Assembly (NCBI GenBank): GCA_003153295.1
Contig: PLXY01000007.1
Coordinates: forward strand, 62,001-126,000
From: Parachlamydiales bacterium
GTDB lineage: Bacteria; Chlamydiota; Chlamydiia; Chlamydiales; Rhabdochlamydiaceae
Direction: 5' to 3'
Length of the DNA stretch: 64,000 nucleotides
Part shown: in pieces, positions 24,886-34,749 of the stretch
Position numbering within the stretch: position 1 is the first letter of the stretch
How the letters are laid out: every line of letters begins with the position of its first letter
Notes under the pieces: generated by a model
Told to the model about the DNA's origin: nothing
Databases searched by the model: none
Seen by the model: the letters and a program-made list of their open reading frames with translations, nothing else
Made by a program: the position numbers and the translations under genes

Positions 24886-25973
24886 TCTAAACCCCTAGAG
24901 ACGCGTTTAAGACTGCGGATAGAAAAAAGGGCAATCACAAGGAAGGGCAGGAAATAAAGAGCCCACGCAGCTTTAGGGAAATGTTTCATGCTCTTAGCGC
25001 CAATAAAGGCAGAAAGATAAAGAGCGGTTAAAGCGACGGACCATAAAATCCCTTTTTTATTCCGCTGACGTCCGATCTCCATTCCAAAAGCAGCTCCCAG
25101 CAGCGTAAAGGCGAGCGGTGTTAAGGCTAGTGAAAGGCGCCGGGCTATTTCTAAAGCATGGGTATTGGACCAAAAAGCTTTGCGGGAGATTTTTACACGT
25201 AAAATGAGGTCTTTTAGCGACATATACTCTGGCCGCAGGTGCCACTTGGCATCGTGCAGCATTTTCGAAAAAGTCGCTGCCTGCGTCGACATCGCTTCTT
25301 GGTTCTCGATGACTAGATGGTCGTAATTATCATCTCCTTCGCCTGTGACGCTGGAGATGATGGAGACATCTTTGCCCAGCATTTCGGTTCCTTCAATGGT
25401 GAGTTCTTTAGCAGTCATAACCCCTAATCTCTGATGCTGCCGGTTGTTCAAAATCAAAAGGACATCTTTCGCTTTTTTACCGCCCCTTAAAGTGCGGATT
25501 TCGACATAGACGTTGGTCAGTTTCCCTTCGGTGATTTTATTGAAGATGTAAAAGGGGTTGCTTGAGGTCATTTGATAGCTGAGTTCTTTGGCAAGGAATC
25601 GGCAGCGAGGTCCGATTTCTGCAACAATCGTAAAATTTAATAGAGAAAGCAATAGGCCAGCTATAAATAAAGGATAGAGGAGGTTTTTTAGGCTTAACCC
25701 TGCTGCTCTTAATGCAGTCAATTCTTGGCTATGGCTCATCTTTTGGAAAAGCAAAATAGACGCAATTACGCAAGAAACGGGAATGGCGACAGGCAAAACA
25801 TAGGGCAGCTGATACAGGCTGAAGAGAAAAATCGAGAGGCCATTGGAGTTCAAGGTGGCAAATTCGGCAATATCTTTAAACCGCATCACAAAAAGAGCCG
25901 CAATAAAACTTGCGATGCACAAAAGAAAAACTTGAAAGTAGCTGCGGAGTAAATACCGCCATATCGTAGGCAT
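24882..25973 (-). CDS. LptF/LptG family LPS-export permease (first gene)
   Basis: A 363-residue permease of the same family, with the same layout: helices at the N-terminus (RYLLRSYFQVFLLCIASF), the coupling segment SQELTALRAAGLSLKNLL, a periplasmic domain with NRQHQRLGVMTAKELTIEG, and C-terminal helices including SLALTPLAFTLLGAAFG. It is the first gene of a minus-strand operon running into the second permease, the PAP2 phosphatase and the carboxypeptidase, each overlapping by 4 bp. It diverges from tilS. Confidence 0.88.
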   Translation of the reverse strand: MPTIWRYLLRSYFQVFLLCIASFIAALFVMRFKDIAEFATLNSNGLSIFLFSLYQLPYVLPVAIPVSCVIASILLFQKMSHSQELTALRAAGLSLKNLLYPLFIAGLLLSLLNFTIVAEIGPRCRFLAKELSYQMTSSNPFYIFNKITEGKLTNVYVEIRTLRGGKKAKDVLLILNNRQHQRLGVMTAKELTIEGTEMLGKDVSIISSVTGEGDDNYDHLVIENQEAMSTQAATFSKMLHDAKWHLRPEYMSLKDLILRVKISRKAFWSNTHALEIARRLSLALTPLAFTLLGAAFGMEIGRQRNKKGILWSVALTALYLSAFIGAKSMKHFPKAAWALYFLPFLVIALFSIRSLKRVSRGLE

Positions 25974-25996
25974 AACGACTATTTTATGTGAGAGCG

Positions 25997-26005
25997 TGTT
26001 ATAAT
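25997..26005 (+). promoter_or_regulatory. Extended -10 promoter element upstream of tilS
   Basis: TGT followed by a perfect TATAAT (26000-26005), an extended -10 motif. No good -35 box is seen. Transcription would start near 26012 and read through a short acetyltransferase remnant into tilS. Confidence 0.4.
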
Positions 26006-26014
26006 TGTAGGCCT

Positions 26015-26113
26015 ATGTTCGCAGAAACTGAACGGTTAGAGATTAGAAAATGGACTTCGGAAGATTTCGAAGCGTCTCTTGACCTGAGGATAAAATTAAG
26101 TATGAACATCTAA
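26015..26113 (+). pseudogene. Remnant of a RimJ/RimL-type acetyltransferase N-terminus
   Basis: A 32-codon frame starting at an ATG 9 nt after a TATAAT box. Its first residues, ETERLEIRKWTSEDFEA, match the first strand and helix of GNAT acetyltransferases of the RimJ/RimL group (ETERL.LR.....D). The frame stops at 26111-26113 and nothing more of the family follows, because tilS begins 12 bp later. It looks like the stub of a deleted gene whose promoter now serves tilS. Confidence 0.5.
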
Positions 26114-26125
26114 ACATAAATATTT

Positions 26126-27082
26126 ATGCATGATTCTCTTGTTAAAGCAGTTGAAGATTTTCTGAACGTCTATTATAGGCCGGGAAGACCTCTATTAATG
26201 GGGTTTTCGGGCGGGCCGGATTCCTTGGCGCTTTTGCACCTGCTTCTAGAATGCCTCCCCTTATATCATTTGGATTTACATATCGCCCATGTCGATCATG
26301 GCTGGCGGTCTGAAAGCGCAGAAGAAGCCGATCGCCTAAGGCAGGATGTCGAACGCTTAAAATTGCCTTTTCACTTAAGGCGACTAGAAAATATTCCCAT
26401 GAAAGAAAATGCAGCAAGAGAGGCCCGTCATTCTTTTTTTCAAGAACTTTATCAAAAACTCAATTGTCAGGCCCTTGTTTTAGGCCATCAGGCGGATGAT
26501 CAATCTGAAACGGTTTTAAAGCGGGTTTTAGAAGGGGCTTCTTTGATAGCCTTGAAAGGGATTTTATCAGTCTGTACACTAGAAGGGATGCAAATTTGGA
26601 GGCCACTGCTAGGAGTTGAAAAAGCTTCTTTAAAAAATTGGCTCGATGAAAAGGGGTTGCAGCCTATCGAAGATCCGACCAATCTTGATCCTCGCTATCT
26701 AAGAGGAAAGATGAGAACGGCGATTTTACCTCACCTCGAACAGCAGTTTGGGAAAGAGGTTAGCGGAAACCTTCGCCGCCTAGGAGAATCGGCCCAAGAA
26801 CTTGCCGATTATTTAATGAGACAGCTGCATAAGTATGAAGCTCTGATTATAGAAGATAGGGAAGAACTCAGGGTCGATTTATCGACTTATTACCCTTTAG
26901 AGCCTGTCGAAATCAAAGCTTTTTTAAAAAAATTTAGCGAAAAAAATAAAGTTTTTCTTTCGCATGCGGCCCTTCAATCTCTCTATGAGATTTTGGAGAT
27001 TGGATCCCTCCATCGGAAGGTCGGAGCAGGGGGTAGATGGGTCGAAGTGCGGGGACGATGTATTGCAATTAAAAAAATATAA
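26126..27082 (+). CDS. tilS: tRNA(Ile)-lysidine synthetase TilS
   Basis: A 318-residue ATP-pyrophosphatase that converts the wobble cytidine of tRNA-Ile(CAU) to lysidine, an essential step for AUA reading. The PP-loop is FSGGPDSLALLHLL near residue 29, followed by the typical IAHVDHGWRSES and LGHQADDQSETVLKR. The central region with DPTNLDPRYLRGKMR is the tRNA-binding part. The length is like the Chlamydia orthologue (CT840, mesJ) and shorter than the E. coli enzyme. It diverges from the permease genes and is followed by ftsH. Confidence 0.95.
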   Translation: MHDSLVKAVEDFLNVYYRPGRPLLMGFSGGPDSLALLHLLLECLPLYHLDLHIAHVDHGWRSESAEEADRLRQDVERLKLPFHLRRLENIPMKENAAREARHSFFQELYQKLNCQALVLGHQADDQSETVLKRVLEGASLIALKGILSVCTLEGMQIWRPLLGVEKASLKNWLDEKGLQPIEDPTNLDPRYLRGKMRTAILPHLEQQFGKEVSGNLRRLGESAQELADYLMRQLHKYEALIIEDREELRVDLSTYYPLEPVEIKAFLKKFSEKNKVFLSHAALQSLYEILEIGSLHRKVGAGGRWVEVRGRCIAIKKI

Positions 27083-27185
27083 GTTTATTTAGAGGCAATA
27101 GGGAAGGTGTGCCTATGTGGAAGTTCTTTACGAAAACCTTCTTTAGTGGTTTAATTTTAAAGGTTAAAGTTTAAGGTAAAATAAC

Positions 27186-29903
27186 ATGAATAACGATAAT
27201 AAATCTCGGCCCGAGCCACGGAAAGGTTTCCCAGGGGGATTCATCATTTTCTTACTGGCTGGCTTGCTCATTTTTCTGACAGTGCAAAACATGTCGACGG
27301 AACAGACTGCCAAAGTGTCATTCAGCCATCAGGTTGAGTCGTTAGTCGACCTCGATTTACTCCAGCCGACTGAGAGCCGCAAGATTGCCCAAAACGATAA
27401 CCTTGTTACATTTACGGGGAAATTCCGCGATCGTTTAAGCGATGACGCGAAATCCCGTTACAAATACCTTGAGCTTCTAAACCGGCATAATGAACTTGCC
27501 CAGCAAGAACAGCAGCTTCAAACCGAGTTAGTGGGCCTGCAGAAAAATGTCAGCGATGCCGCCGATTGGTTTTTACACTTAAGCGGAGCCGTGCTTCCCG
27601 CGACTGGATACTGGGTCGTTGACCCTCTATATGATACTTCTACAAGGGAAAATTCCGTTGTCGTCAAATCTCTTTCCGATAAACCGATTGTTTCCCTATC
27701 AGAACTTTCACGCCGCTATCCTCCAGCATCAGATCAAGTCGATGCTTTTGGCAAAGATTTGACAGCCCTTGTCCAAGGATTCCGATCTTCTTCTTTAGGA
27801 ATTGGAAGTGAAGATATGAAGCAGCAGCTCCGCGCTTTGGAGCAAAGCTTGGCAACCCCCGGACAAACAACGCAGCAGCAGATCACCACTTACGGCTCCG
27901 CACTCGGCCAGCTCAAAACGCTTGTCAGCACTTTAAATACAGAGACCGACAATGCCCGTTTAGTCCAACTGCGCACCGTCCGCAACTATCTCACCGATCT
28001 TACTCAATATAATCAAGTCGTCGATGACATGGCTAAAAATGATGTGCAGCTCGACAAAGCACGCCAAGGCGTTGCCAATGTCATCTGGTACTTCAATAAC
28101 CAAGAGCTTTCTTCGCGGGCACTTGAAAAACAAGACCCTGAAGCATTCAGCAACTGGTTTTCCCAAGCCAAACACGAGTGGGATGCCTTTGCTGCTAATA
28201 AAGGTACAATTTTTAGAGCGCCTGACCAGCCCCGCACTTTGGTTTTGGAAAAAACCTTCAAGAGCGAGGAGCCTTCTCCCAATTATTTTAGCTATCTCTT
28301 CACCATCCTGCCGTTTCTTTTCTTAGGATTTTTGCTCTATTTTATCTTTGCCCGTCAAATGAAAGGTGTGGGAAGCGGAGCGATGAACTTCGGCAAATCC
28401 CCAGCGAAACTTTTGGCAAAAGACCGGAATAAAGTGACCTTTAAAGATGTAGCCGGTTGCGATGAAGCGAAAGAAGAACTACAAGAGATCGTCGAATTCC
28501 TCAAAGATCCAGGTAAATTTACAGCTCTAGGAGCACGCATTCCTAAAGGCGTACTCTGCATTGGAGCTCCTGGAACAGGAAAAACCCTGATTGCAAAAGC
28601 AGTTGCTGGGGAGGCCGATCGTCCGTTCTTCTTCATCTCGGGTTCTGACTTTGTGGAAATGTTCGTTGGCGTCGGCGCCAGCCGTATCCGCGATATGTTC
28701 AACGAGGCCCGCAAATTTGCCCCTTGTATTATCTTCATGGATGAAATCGATGCTGTCGGCCGCCATCGCGGTGCAGGGATCGGCGGAGGCCATGATGAGC
28801 GTGAGCAAACACTTAACCAGCTGCTCGTCGAGATGGATGGATTCGATCCGACAGAAGGTATCATCTTGATTGCTGCAACTAACCGTCCTGATGTTTTGGA
28901 CAAAGCTCTTTTGCGTCCGGGCCGTTTTGACCGCCGCGTCATTATCGATCTTCCAGATATTAAGGGCCGTTTTGATATTTTAAAGGTCCATGCTCGTAAA
29001 ATTAAGCTCGATCCGAATGTCGACCTGATGGACATTGCTCGCAGTACACCTGGTGCGTCCGGTGCTGATCTGGCCAATATCCTCAATGAAGCTGCACTTC
29101 TGGCCGCCCGCCGCAATCGCTCAGCTGTAACGGCTTCAGAAGCCCGTGAAGCTGTCGACAAGGTTAAATACGGCAAAGAGCGCCGCAGCTTAGAGATCGA
29201 CGATGAGGAAAAACGAACGACTGCCTACCATGAATCAGGCCATGCCATCGTATCTCTGATTGTGAAAAGCGTCGATCCTGTCGATAAAGTCACGATCATT
29301 CCACGTGGGATGTCTCTTGGAGCCACTCACTTCATGCCGAAGAAAAATCGCTTAAGCTACTGGAAAAAAGAACTCATTGACCAACTTGCTGTCCTCATGG
29401 GAGGACGTGCAGCTGAAGAGATCTTCGTCAATGATATGTCCAGCGGCGCTCAGATGGATATTACCCAAGCGACGCGCCTTGCCCGCAGCATGGTCTGCGA
29501 GTGGGGAATGAGCGAACTTGGAACTGTCTCGTTTGACGAGCGGTCTGACAGCGGCGCCTACCTCGGGATGCCTAACGTCTCTTCCAAGAGCTATTCCGAT
29601 GAAACAGCTAAAAGAATCGATGCAGAAGTTTATCGCCTGATCAATGATGGCCATGAGAAAGCTCTTGAAGTGGTCAGAGCCCAACGGGATAAAGTTGAGC
29701 TCATGACCCAAATGCTCATGGAATTTGAAACTCTAGACCGAAAAGACGTAGACGATATTATGAACGGAACATGGAATATCGAAGGTAAAAGAGCGCGTTT
29801 GAAAGCTGAAGAAGAACTCAGCCGTAAAACACCTTCTGCTATACCTGCCCGCGATCTTCCTTTGCCCTCTTCAGATACGCCTCCGCAGCCTCAAAGTATT
29901 TAA
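27186..29903 (+). CDS. ftsH: ATP-dependent zinc metalloprotease FtsH, large chlamydial form
   Basis: A 905-residue membrane-bound AAA+ protease for quality control of membrane and regulatory proteins. One helix lies near residues 14-33 and a second near 368-390. Between them is a periplasmic domain of more than 300 residues with coiled-coil features, much larger than the roughly 75 residues of E. coli FtsH. Walker A is GAPGTGKT (460-467), Walker [13 protein letters not shown], and the zinc motif HESGH (682-686). The proline-rich end (after 870) is probably disordered. This corresponds to CT841. A terminator follows. Confidence 0.96.
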   Translation: MNNDNKSRPEPRKGFPGGFIIFLLAGLLIFLTVQNMSTEQTAKVSFSHQVESLVDLDLLQPTESRKIAQNDNLVTFTGKFRDRLSDDAKSRYKYLELLNRHNELAQQEQQLQTELVGLQKNVSDAADWFLHLSGAVLPATGYWVVDPLYDTSTRENSVVVKSLSDKPIVSLSELSRRYPPASDQVDAFGKDLTALVQGFRSSSLGIGSEDMKQQLRALEQSLATPGQTTQQQITTYGSALGQLKTLVSTLNTETDNARLVQLRTVRNYLTDLTQYNQVVDDMAKNDVQLDKARQGVANVIWYFNNQELSSRALEKQDPEAFSNWFSQAKHEWDAFAANKGTIFRAPDQPRTLVLEKTFKSEEPSPNYFSYLFTILPFLFLGFLLYFIFARQMKGVGSGAMNFGKSPAKLLAKDRNKVTFKDVAGCDEAKEELQEIVEFLKDPGKFTALGARIPKGVLCIGAPGTGKTLIAKAVAGEADRPFFFISGSDFVEMFVGVGASRIRDMFNEARKFAPCIIFMDEIDAVGRHRGAGIGGGHDEREQTLNQLLVEMDGFDPTEGIILIAATNRPDVLDKALLRPGRFDRRVIIDLPDIKGRFDILKVHARKIKLDPNVDLMDIARSTPGASGADLANILNEAALLAARRNRSAVTASEAREAVDKVKYGKERRSLEIDDEEKRTTAYHESGHAIVSLIVKSVDPVDKVTIIPRGMSLGATHFMPKKNRLSYWKKELIDQLAVLMGGRAAEEIFVNDMSSGAQMDITQATRLARSMVCEWGMSELGTVSFDERSDSGAYLGMPNVSSKSYSDETAKRIDAEVYRLINDGHEKALEVVRAQRDKVELMTQMLMEFETLDRKDVDDIMNGTWNIEGKRARLKAEEELSRKTPSAIPARDLPLPSSDTPPQPQSI

Positions 29904-29910
29904 CTCTATC

Positions 29911-29942
29911 AAACCCTCAAAAATAATTTTTTGAGGGTTTTT
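29911..29942 (+). terminator. Rho-independent terminator of ftsH
   Basis: The repeat AACCCTCAAAAA (from 29912) pairs with TTTTTTGAGGGTT, followed by further T bases. The GC part of the stem is CCCTC/GAGGG. Confidence 0.85.
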
Positions 29943-29970
29943 CCACTCTTTAAGTTATATTCTTTGTCAT

Positions 29971-30618
29971 ATGGCTGTTGTTGTATTGAATCTTCAGCAA
30001 TCCAATGAAATATTGGCTGTCTTAGCCAGCCTGAAATGGAGTGCCCATCTTGCAAAGCTTTGTTATTCAGATACGGCCCTCTGCTTAGAATCTGATTCCA
30101 GCCTTTGGAGAACAGCCGCTGAGAAGTATAATATGTATATAACCAGTTTGTTTAGTCAAATATCTTGGAACCGCGATATCACGGTTCTTCCTGCATTGAT
30201 ATCGCGGGTTGTCACCTGTCTCATGCTTGAAGTCAAGACTCCAGAAGATATCGAAAAAACCGTTTTCAACTTAAGAAATGCGCAGGATGGTCTTTTACAA
30301 CTTAGAGAACAACAATATCCCACCGGCGATAAGGGGGTTTTGATTTCTAAAGCATTCCACAGTCTTCTTTTCGCTCGGGTTCAACTCGAGAAAAAATTAC
30401 CTAATCCCCCCATAACAGAAATTTATCCCCGATTTACAGAAAAGTCAGATGCACAATTGAATCTAGAAAACATGAGTCTTAGATTAGATGTCATGACTAA
30501 GGACTTGCAAATTCTCGCACACTATGATCGAATTCAAGCGTTGGAACAAGCTTTAAAACAGGTCCAACCTGATCATCCTATATTGAATCGGAAAATCCCT
30601 TCTCATTCATCTGTTTAA
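29971..30618 (+). CDS. Orphan protein with one copy of a new repeat domain
   Basis: A 215-residue, mostly helical protein with no known family. Residues 5-145 align with the first half of the convergent gene that follows. Shared features are an opening EIL.VLASL helix, a SS(L/I)(W/R)RT motif, a central LP.LI..V.TC stretch and an FRNA/LRNAQ..L..LR..QY block before a final K(A/L)..K..H.L helix. The C-terminal 60 residues are helical (LENMSLRLDVMTKDLQIL). No signal or membrane segment is seen. It is inserted between ftsH and pnp, which are adjacent in Chlamydia, so it is lineage-specific. The function is unknown. Confidence 0.7.
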   Translation: MAVVVLNLQQSNEILAVLASLKWSAHLAKLCYSDTALCLESDSSLWRTAAEKYNMYITSLFSQISWNRDITVLPALISRVVTCLMLEVKTPEDIEKTVFNLRNAQDGLLQLREQQYPTGDKGVLISKAFHSLLFARVQLEKKLPNPPITEIYPRFTEKSDAQLNLENMSLRLDVMTKDLQILAHYDRIQALEQALKQVQPDHPILNRKIPSHSSV

Positions 30619-30619
30619 A

Positions 30620-31726
30620 CTATTTGGGCCCCTGATGAAGTAGAGTGGTTAATACTTGTAAGAGTACGTGAATTTGCCCCATCACTTTCTCCGGAGTAAC
30701 AGAAGCATCAATCACTGCATCTTTCATCGCTTCTACCACGACAGATTTGCGAAGTTGATCGTATTTGTTTCGAACTTCTCTTAACTCCTTTTCAAGTTGT
30801 TCAATGCGACTATTTTTTTCTTGTAGTTCTTGTTCTAATGCAGGCAGTTTTGATGGGTTTTTGGTCCGGTATTCTTGAATACTTTGTTGGAGATGTTGTT
30901 GAGATTTAGTGTCAAACTCTTGTTTAAATTTTTCTAATTCTTTAATAGAGTCAAGAAGTTGAGGGTGTTCTTTCTGGTTATGTTGTTTCAAAGCCTTTAA
31001 TCCATTTAGAGAGTCTGTGATGAATTGAGAGGTTTTATTTTTTAAATCATAGCTTGCAAAATCTATTTTACCTAAAACGGCTGCCACTTTTTTTATCAAA
31101 GGAATCAGAAAAGGTAAATTTTCTACATAACTGACAAAAGTACTTAAATAAGGATAAGTAGTTCTGAAGAATTTTAAATCAGCACTAGCAGGTGAAAAAT
31201 ATAAAGGTGTTTCTTTTAAACGGTCTTTAGCTAACTTGGAAATTTCATCTAAAATATCCAGTGCTTGTTCAGTCGACATTGTAACGTTCTCAACAGACTG
31301 ACCAAAAAAAACTTCTGTGGAACGTAGTGTTGTTACAGCTTTATCAATCAGCTTCGCTTTATCAGGCAATCCTTCATATTGCTTTTTTTTCAAATCTTCC
31401 AAGCCTTTGACTGCATCTAGAACAGCATTTCTAAAGCTTCCTAAAACTTTGATATCTTGGAACTTCATTCCCAGAGTGCAGGTGTTTACTTTATCAATCA
31501 AAACAGGCAGATTGACTAATTCAAGTGATACGGTATCCCCCCAATAATACTTCCAATTAGCAGAAATTGTGCGTCTAATGCTTGAATTGGACCCTAAATA
31601 AACGGTCTGTGGTTCAAAATTTAATTTCGCGTCTTGATTTTCTTCCCGACTTAGGGCTGATAAAGCAGTTAAAATGTTTAGGGCTTGATCTGGATTTAGG
31701 GGGGCTTTTGATATAATTATTGCCAT
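30620..31726 (-). CDS. Orphan protein with two tandem repeat domains and a coiled coil
   Basis: A 368-residue protein. Residues 10-140 and 144-280 are two copies of one helical domain: QALNILTALSAL against QALDILDEISKL, then NLPVLIDKVNTCTLGMKF against NLPFLIPLIKKVAAVLGKI, then LDAVKGLEDLKKKQY against TDSLNGLKALKQHNQ. The convergent gene carries a third copy. Residues 285-345 form a strong coiled coil (LEQELQEKNSRIEQLEKELR). The ATG is preceded by AGAGGTG. The stop lies 1 bp from that of its paralogue. The architecture suggests an oligomeric scaffold or effector; this is inference. Confidence 0.75.
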   Translation of the reverse strand: MAIIISKAPLNPDQALNILTALSALSREENQDAKLNFEPQTVYLGSNSSIRRTISANWKYYWGDTVSLELVNLPVLIDKVNTCTLGMKFQDIKVLGSFRNAVLDAVKGLEDLKKKQYEGLPDKAKLIDKAVTTLRSTEVFFGQSVENVTMSTEQALDILDEISKLAKDRLKETPLYFSPASADLKFFRTTYPYLSTFVSYVENLPFLIPLIKKVAAVLGKIDFASYDLKNKTSQFITDSLNGLKALKQHNQKEHPQLLDSIKELEKFKQEFDTKSQQHLQQSIQEYRTKNPSKLPALEQELQEKNSRIEQLEKELREVRNKYDQLRKSVVVEAMKDAVIDASVTPEKVMGQIHVLLQVLTTLLHQGPK

Positions 31727-31745
31727 AAAACACCTCTATTAATTT

Positions 31746-32255
31746 TTAAGTTCTTGTAAAAATCATGTTGATCATTCTGGGCAGCGGCTGATGTGTCAGT
31801 TTCAAAATAACGATACTGCCGATAACGATGTCGCCGCCCTGATGAAAAGTGGATTTAATTTTCTCCTTCATTGTTTTTTCTGTAGTTGCAGGCTTTTTAT
31901 CCTGCGGAATCAAAGCAGACGTTAAATTTGCAACTTCTTTCAGAAGACTGGATCGCTCGTTGTTAGGCGGAGGAAGGGGAACCATGGTTTCATTAATGAT
32001 GCGCCGCACGAGGTAAAAAAGCGTGGCTAATGCAAAGGCTGCGACCAATGAAAGGGTTTTAAAGTAGGCTAAACCTATCGTACTTGCCATGATCGCACTA
32101 GCGGTGTTGAAGGTGAGAACTTGAAGATCGTGTTTGACTTCTGCGGGAATGGCTCTGGGGTGTTTATGGATAATATAACGGGTGGCTTTATCAAAACAGC
32201 GATGGGCAGAGGGGATAAAAGGGGTGGTGAGTGATTTGATAGAAAAATCGGCCAT
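31746..32255 (-). CDS. Membrane protein of unknown function
   Basis: A protein of 169 residues. The ATG at 32255 is chosen because GGAGG stands 5 nt upstream; a TTG four codons earlier lies inside that ribosome site. A soluble N-terminus of about 45 residues is followed by two hydrophobic segments around residues 46-85 (FNTASAIMASTIGLAYF, LVAAFALATLFYLV). A charged linker comes next, and then a third moderately hydrophobic segment near the end (GGDIVIGSIVILKL). Paired hydrophobic segments are also found in inclusion-membrane proteins, but no further support exists. It is co-directional with the preceding repeat protein. Confidence 0.7.
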   Translation of the reverse strand: MADFSIKSLTTPFIPSAHRCFDKATRYIIHKHPRAIPAEVKHDLQVLTFNTASAIMASTIGLAYFKTLSLVAAFALATLFYLVRRIINETMVPLPPPNNERSSLLKEVANLTSALIPQDKKPATTEKTMKEKIKSTFHQGGDIVIGSIVILKLTHQPLPRMINMIFTRT

Positions 32256-32320
32256 TTTTACCTCCAATCTGTGGAAAGTAAAAAATAGAATAACAATAGA
32301 GAGCTTAAAGAGATAGGGAG

Positions 32321-32355
32321 AAAAAACCCTCTGATAATTTGAAATTATCAGAGGG
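32321..32355 (-). terminator. Rho-independent terminator of pnp
   Basis: A 14-bp perfect stem (CCCTCTGATAATTT paired across one base) directly follows the pnp stop. Read on the minus strand, it is followed by a run of six T. Confidence 0.9.
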
Positions 32356-32363
32356 GGAAAGAA

Positions 32364-34478
32364 TTATCCGCCGGCAGCAGACGCTGGCTGTGGATAGGGC
32401 AGGAGGGCTTTACGGCTGAGTTTAACTTGGCCGCGGTCGTTGATGTCTAACACCTTGACGTCGATTTTGTCGCCTTCTTTGCATACATCGTGCAGGTCTG
32501 CAATGCGGCGGTGATCATACTCTGAAATATGGCAAAGACCTTCTTTTTCAAAGATCTTCACAAACACGCCAAAGTCTTTGATGGAGACAATTTGACCTGT
32601 ATAAGTTTTGCCGATCTCGAGTTCTGAGACGAGGTTATGGATCAGTTCTTTGGCTTTGAGAATGGCTTCTTGGCTATTGGCCGAGATGCTCACGATACCG
32701 CTATCATCAATGTCGATGTCAGCGCCCGATTCTTCAATGATCGCGCGGATCTGTTTTCCACCAGGGCCGATGATCAGGCCGATCTTGCTAGGCTTAACTT
32801 GGACAGTCTCAATGCGGGGAGCGTATTGAGAAAGGTGCTCTTTTGGTTTCGCACAAACTTCCAACATTTTATTCAAAATATGGAGTCTGCCAGCTTTAGC
32901 TTGGGCAAGAGCTGCCTTCATAATCTGGGGAGTGATTCCTTCGACTTTGATATCGAGTTGGAATGCAGTGATCCCTTGCTGGTCTCCTGCGACTTTAAAG
33001 TCCATGTCGCCCAGGAAGTCTTCGTCTCCCAAAATGTCGGAAAGGATCGCAAATTTTTCCCCTTCAAGAATCAATCCCATTGCAATCCCTGCGACCGGAC
33101 GCTTAATAGGAACGCCCGCATCCATCAGAGCAAGGCATCCTCCGCAGACGGAAGCCATAGAGGAAGAGCCATTGGATTCAAGGATGTTGGATTCTAAGCG
33201 GATGACATAAGGAAAGTCTTCTTGCGGAGGCAATACAGCCGTGAGTGAAAGTTCGGCTAATTTACCATGGCCGATTTCGCGGCGTCCGGGCGCTCCCATT
33301 CTGCCGACTTCACCGACAGAAAAAGGAGGGAAGAAGTATTGGAGGTAGAATCTTCGGTGTTTATCGCCATTGAGATCTTCATAACGCTGGGCCATTGATT
33401 CGCCACCCAGGGTACAGACTGCCAGAGCTTGAGTTTCACCGCGGGTGAAAAGGGCGCTTCCATGAGTGCGAGGAAGAAGTCCCACTTCAGCAGAAATAGG
33501 ACGGATTTGATCGGTAGTACGTCCATCAGCACGGACGTTTTCTTCTAGGATCATCTGCCGCATATACTGAGCTTGAAGTTTTTTGAATGCCATTTGGACA
33601 TTGGCTTTCAAATGGGAATGTTCTTTTCCTTCTGGTAAGAAAGTTTTGTTGATTTTATCTTCTGCGGCATCCAAAGCGGCATTTCTGTCTTGCTTTGCTT
33701 TAGTCCGGAAGGCTGCTTTCAAATCATGAGCAATGAGTTGGTCCATCTCATCGATAAGGTGTTGAGGCGGTACACGGAGATCATCGCGCACTTTGGGTTT
33801 ACCGGCGACTTTTTGCCATTCAGCCAGCGCTTGACAGATGATTTTGATCGCAGCATGTCCTTCAGTCACAGCATCGAGGATTTGTTCTTCGGTGAGGAAG
33901 TCGGCATATCCTTCAATCATGAGGATCGCATCTTCTGTTCCTGCGAGCATCAGATCGAGGCTCGATTTTTCCATTTCTTGGAGCGTAGGGTTGACAACAA
34001 ACTGTCCGTCGATCAGTCCAACGCGGACGCCTGCGACTGGTTTAATCAAAGGAATATCGGAAAGAACAAGAGCGGCTGAAGCAGCGCAGATAGCCAGAGG
34101 ATCTGGCGAATGGACGCCGTCATAGGACAATACATAAGTCAAGACTTGCAGTTCATGGAAATAACCGTCATCGAACATCGGCCGGAGAGGTCTATCGATC
34201 AAACGGCAGGTGAGGATTTCACGTTCGGTCGGTTTGCCTTCACGTTTAATGAAGCCGCCTAGTGTTTTCCCCGTCGAAGAGAATTTTTCGACATAGTCGA
34301 TGCGGAGAGGAAGGAAATCTGTTTCAGCAGAAGGGACGGCACCGCGGCAAGCTGTTGCCAGCAAAATAGTGTCGCCAGAGCGTAGAGTGACGGATCCGCC
34401 AGCTAAGCGGGCAAGTTTGCCGGTCTCAAAAATGAGATCGCGTCCGGCAATAGAAATAGTACGAGAATTTTTATTCAT
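32364..34478 (-). CDS. pnp: Polyribonucleotide nucleotidyltransferase (PNPase)
   Basis: A 704-residue phosphorolytic 3'-5' exoribonuclease. Two RNase PH domains (residues about 10-230 and 310-540) flank the alpha-helical domain. The second has the active-site region GRREIGHGKLAE and DILGDEDFLGDMDFKVAG. It is followed by a KH domain (KIGLIIGPGGKQIRAI) and an S1 domain (GKTYTGQIVSIKDFGVFVKI). The length is normal. The gene is monocistronic, with its own terminator. It matches CT842 but is separated from ftsH by three lineage-specific genes. Confidence 0.97.
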   Translation of the reverse strand: MNKNSRTISIAGRDLIFETGKLARLAGGSVTLRSGDTILLATACRGAVPSAETDFLPLRIDYVEKFSSTGKTLGGFIKREGKPTEREILTCRLIDRPLRPMFDDGYFHELQVLTYVLSYDGVHSPDPLAICAASAALVLSDIPLIKPVAGVRVGLIDGQFVVNPTLQEMEKSSLDLMLAGTEDAILMIEGYADFLTEEQILDAVTEGHAAIKIICQALAEWQKVAGKPKVRDDLRVPPQHLIDEMDQLIAHDLKAAFRTKAKQDRNAALDAAEDKINKTFLPEGKEHSHLKANVQMAFKKLQAQYMRQMILEENVRADGRTTDQIRPISAEVGLLPRTHGSALFTRGETQALAVCTLGGESMAQRYEDLNGDKHRRFYLQYFFPPFSVGEVGRMGAPGRREIGHGKLAELSLTAVLPPQEDFPYVIRLESNILESNGSSSMASVCGGCLALMDAGVPIKRPVAGIAMGLILEGEKFAILSDILGDEDFLGDMDFKVAGDQQGITAFQLDIKVEGITPQIMKAALAQAKAGRLHILNKMLEVCAKPKEHLSQYAPRIETVQVKPSKIGLIIGPGGKQIRAIIEESGADIDIDDSGIVSISANSQEAILKAKELIHNLVSELEIGKTYTGQIVSIKDFGVFVKIFEKEGLCHISEYDHRRIADLHDVCKEGDKIDVKVLDINDRGQVKLSRKALLPYPQPASAAGG

Positions 34479-34682
34479 AGTTCCTCTTTATATTAGGGGG
34501 TTAGAATGAGACTTCTCGGACCGTATTTTTGGCAGTTCTTCGATCTCCATCACTGGATAGAGAGCCAAGGTTAGCCAAAAATTATTTAATCTTCCGATAC
34601 GAGAGATAAGTTTCATTACAGGGAAAAATATAGCAGATCTGAAGGAGAGATAGCAAAAGAAATGATTAGAGAATGTTTACAA

Positions 34683-34709
34683 AGTCCCATCGGATGATTT
34701 TGTGGGACT
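34683..34709 (-). terminator. Possible weak terminator hairpin after the F-box/ankyrin gene
   Basis: AGTCCCA and TGGGACT form a 7-bp stem with a 13-nt loop, about 40 bp beyond the stop of the minus-strand F-box gene. Only three T follow on that strand, so termination would be weak. It could instead be part of the pnp upstream region. Confidence 0.3.
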
Positions 34710-34749
34710 GAAATTCGCTATAAGGACTTAAAATTTTGAATATATCGAG

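Noticed and set aside
28355-29176. A 273-codon frame antisense to ftsH
   Set aside because: Serine/arginine-rich low-complexity product, no ribosome site, and fully explained by codon bias of the conserved AAA domain on the other strand.
32637-33197. A 186-codon plus-strand frame inside pnp
   Set aside because: Lies opposite a highly conserved gene, and the product has no family resemblance.
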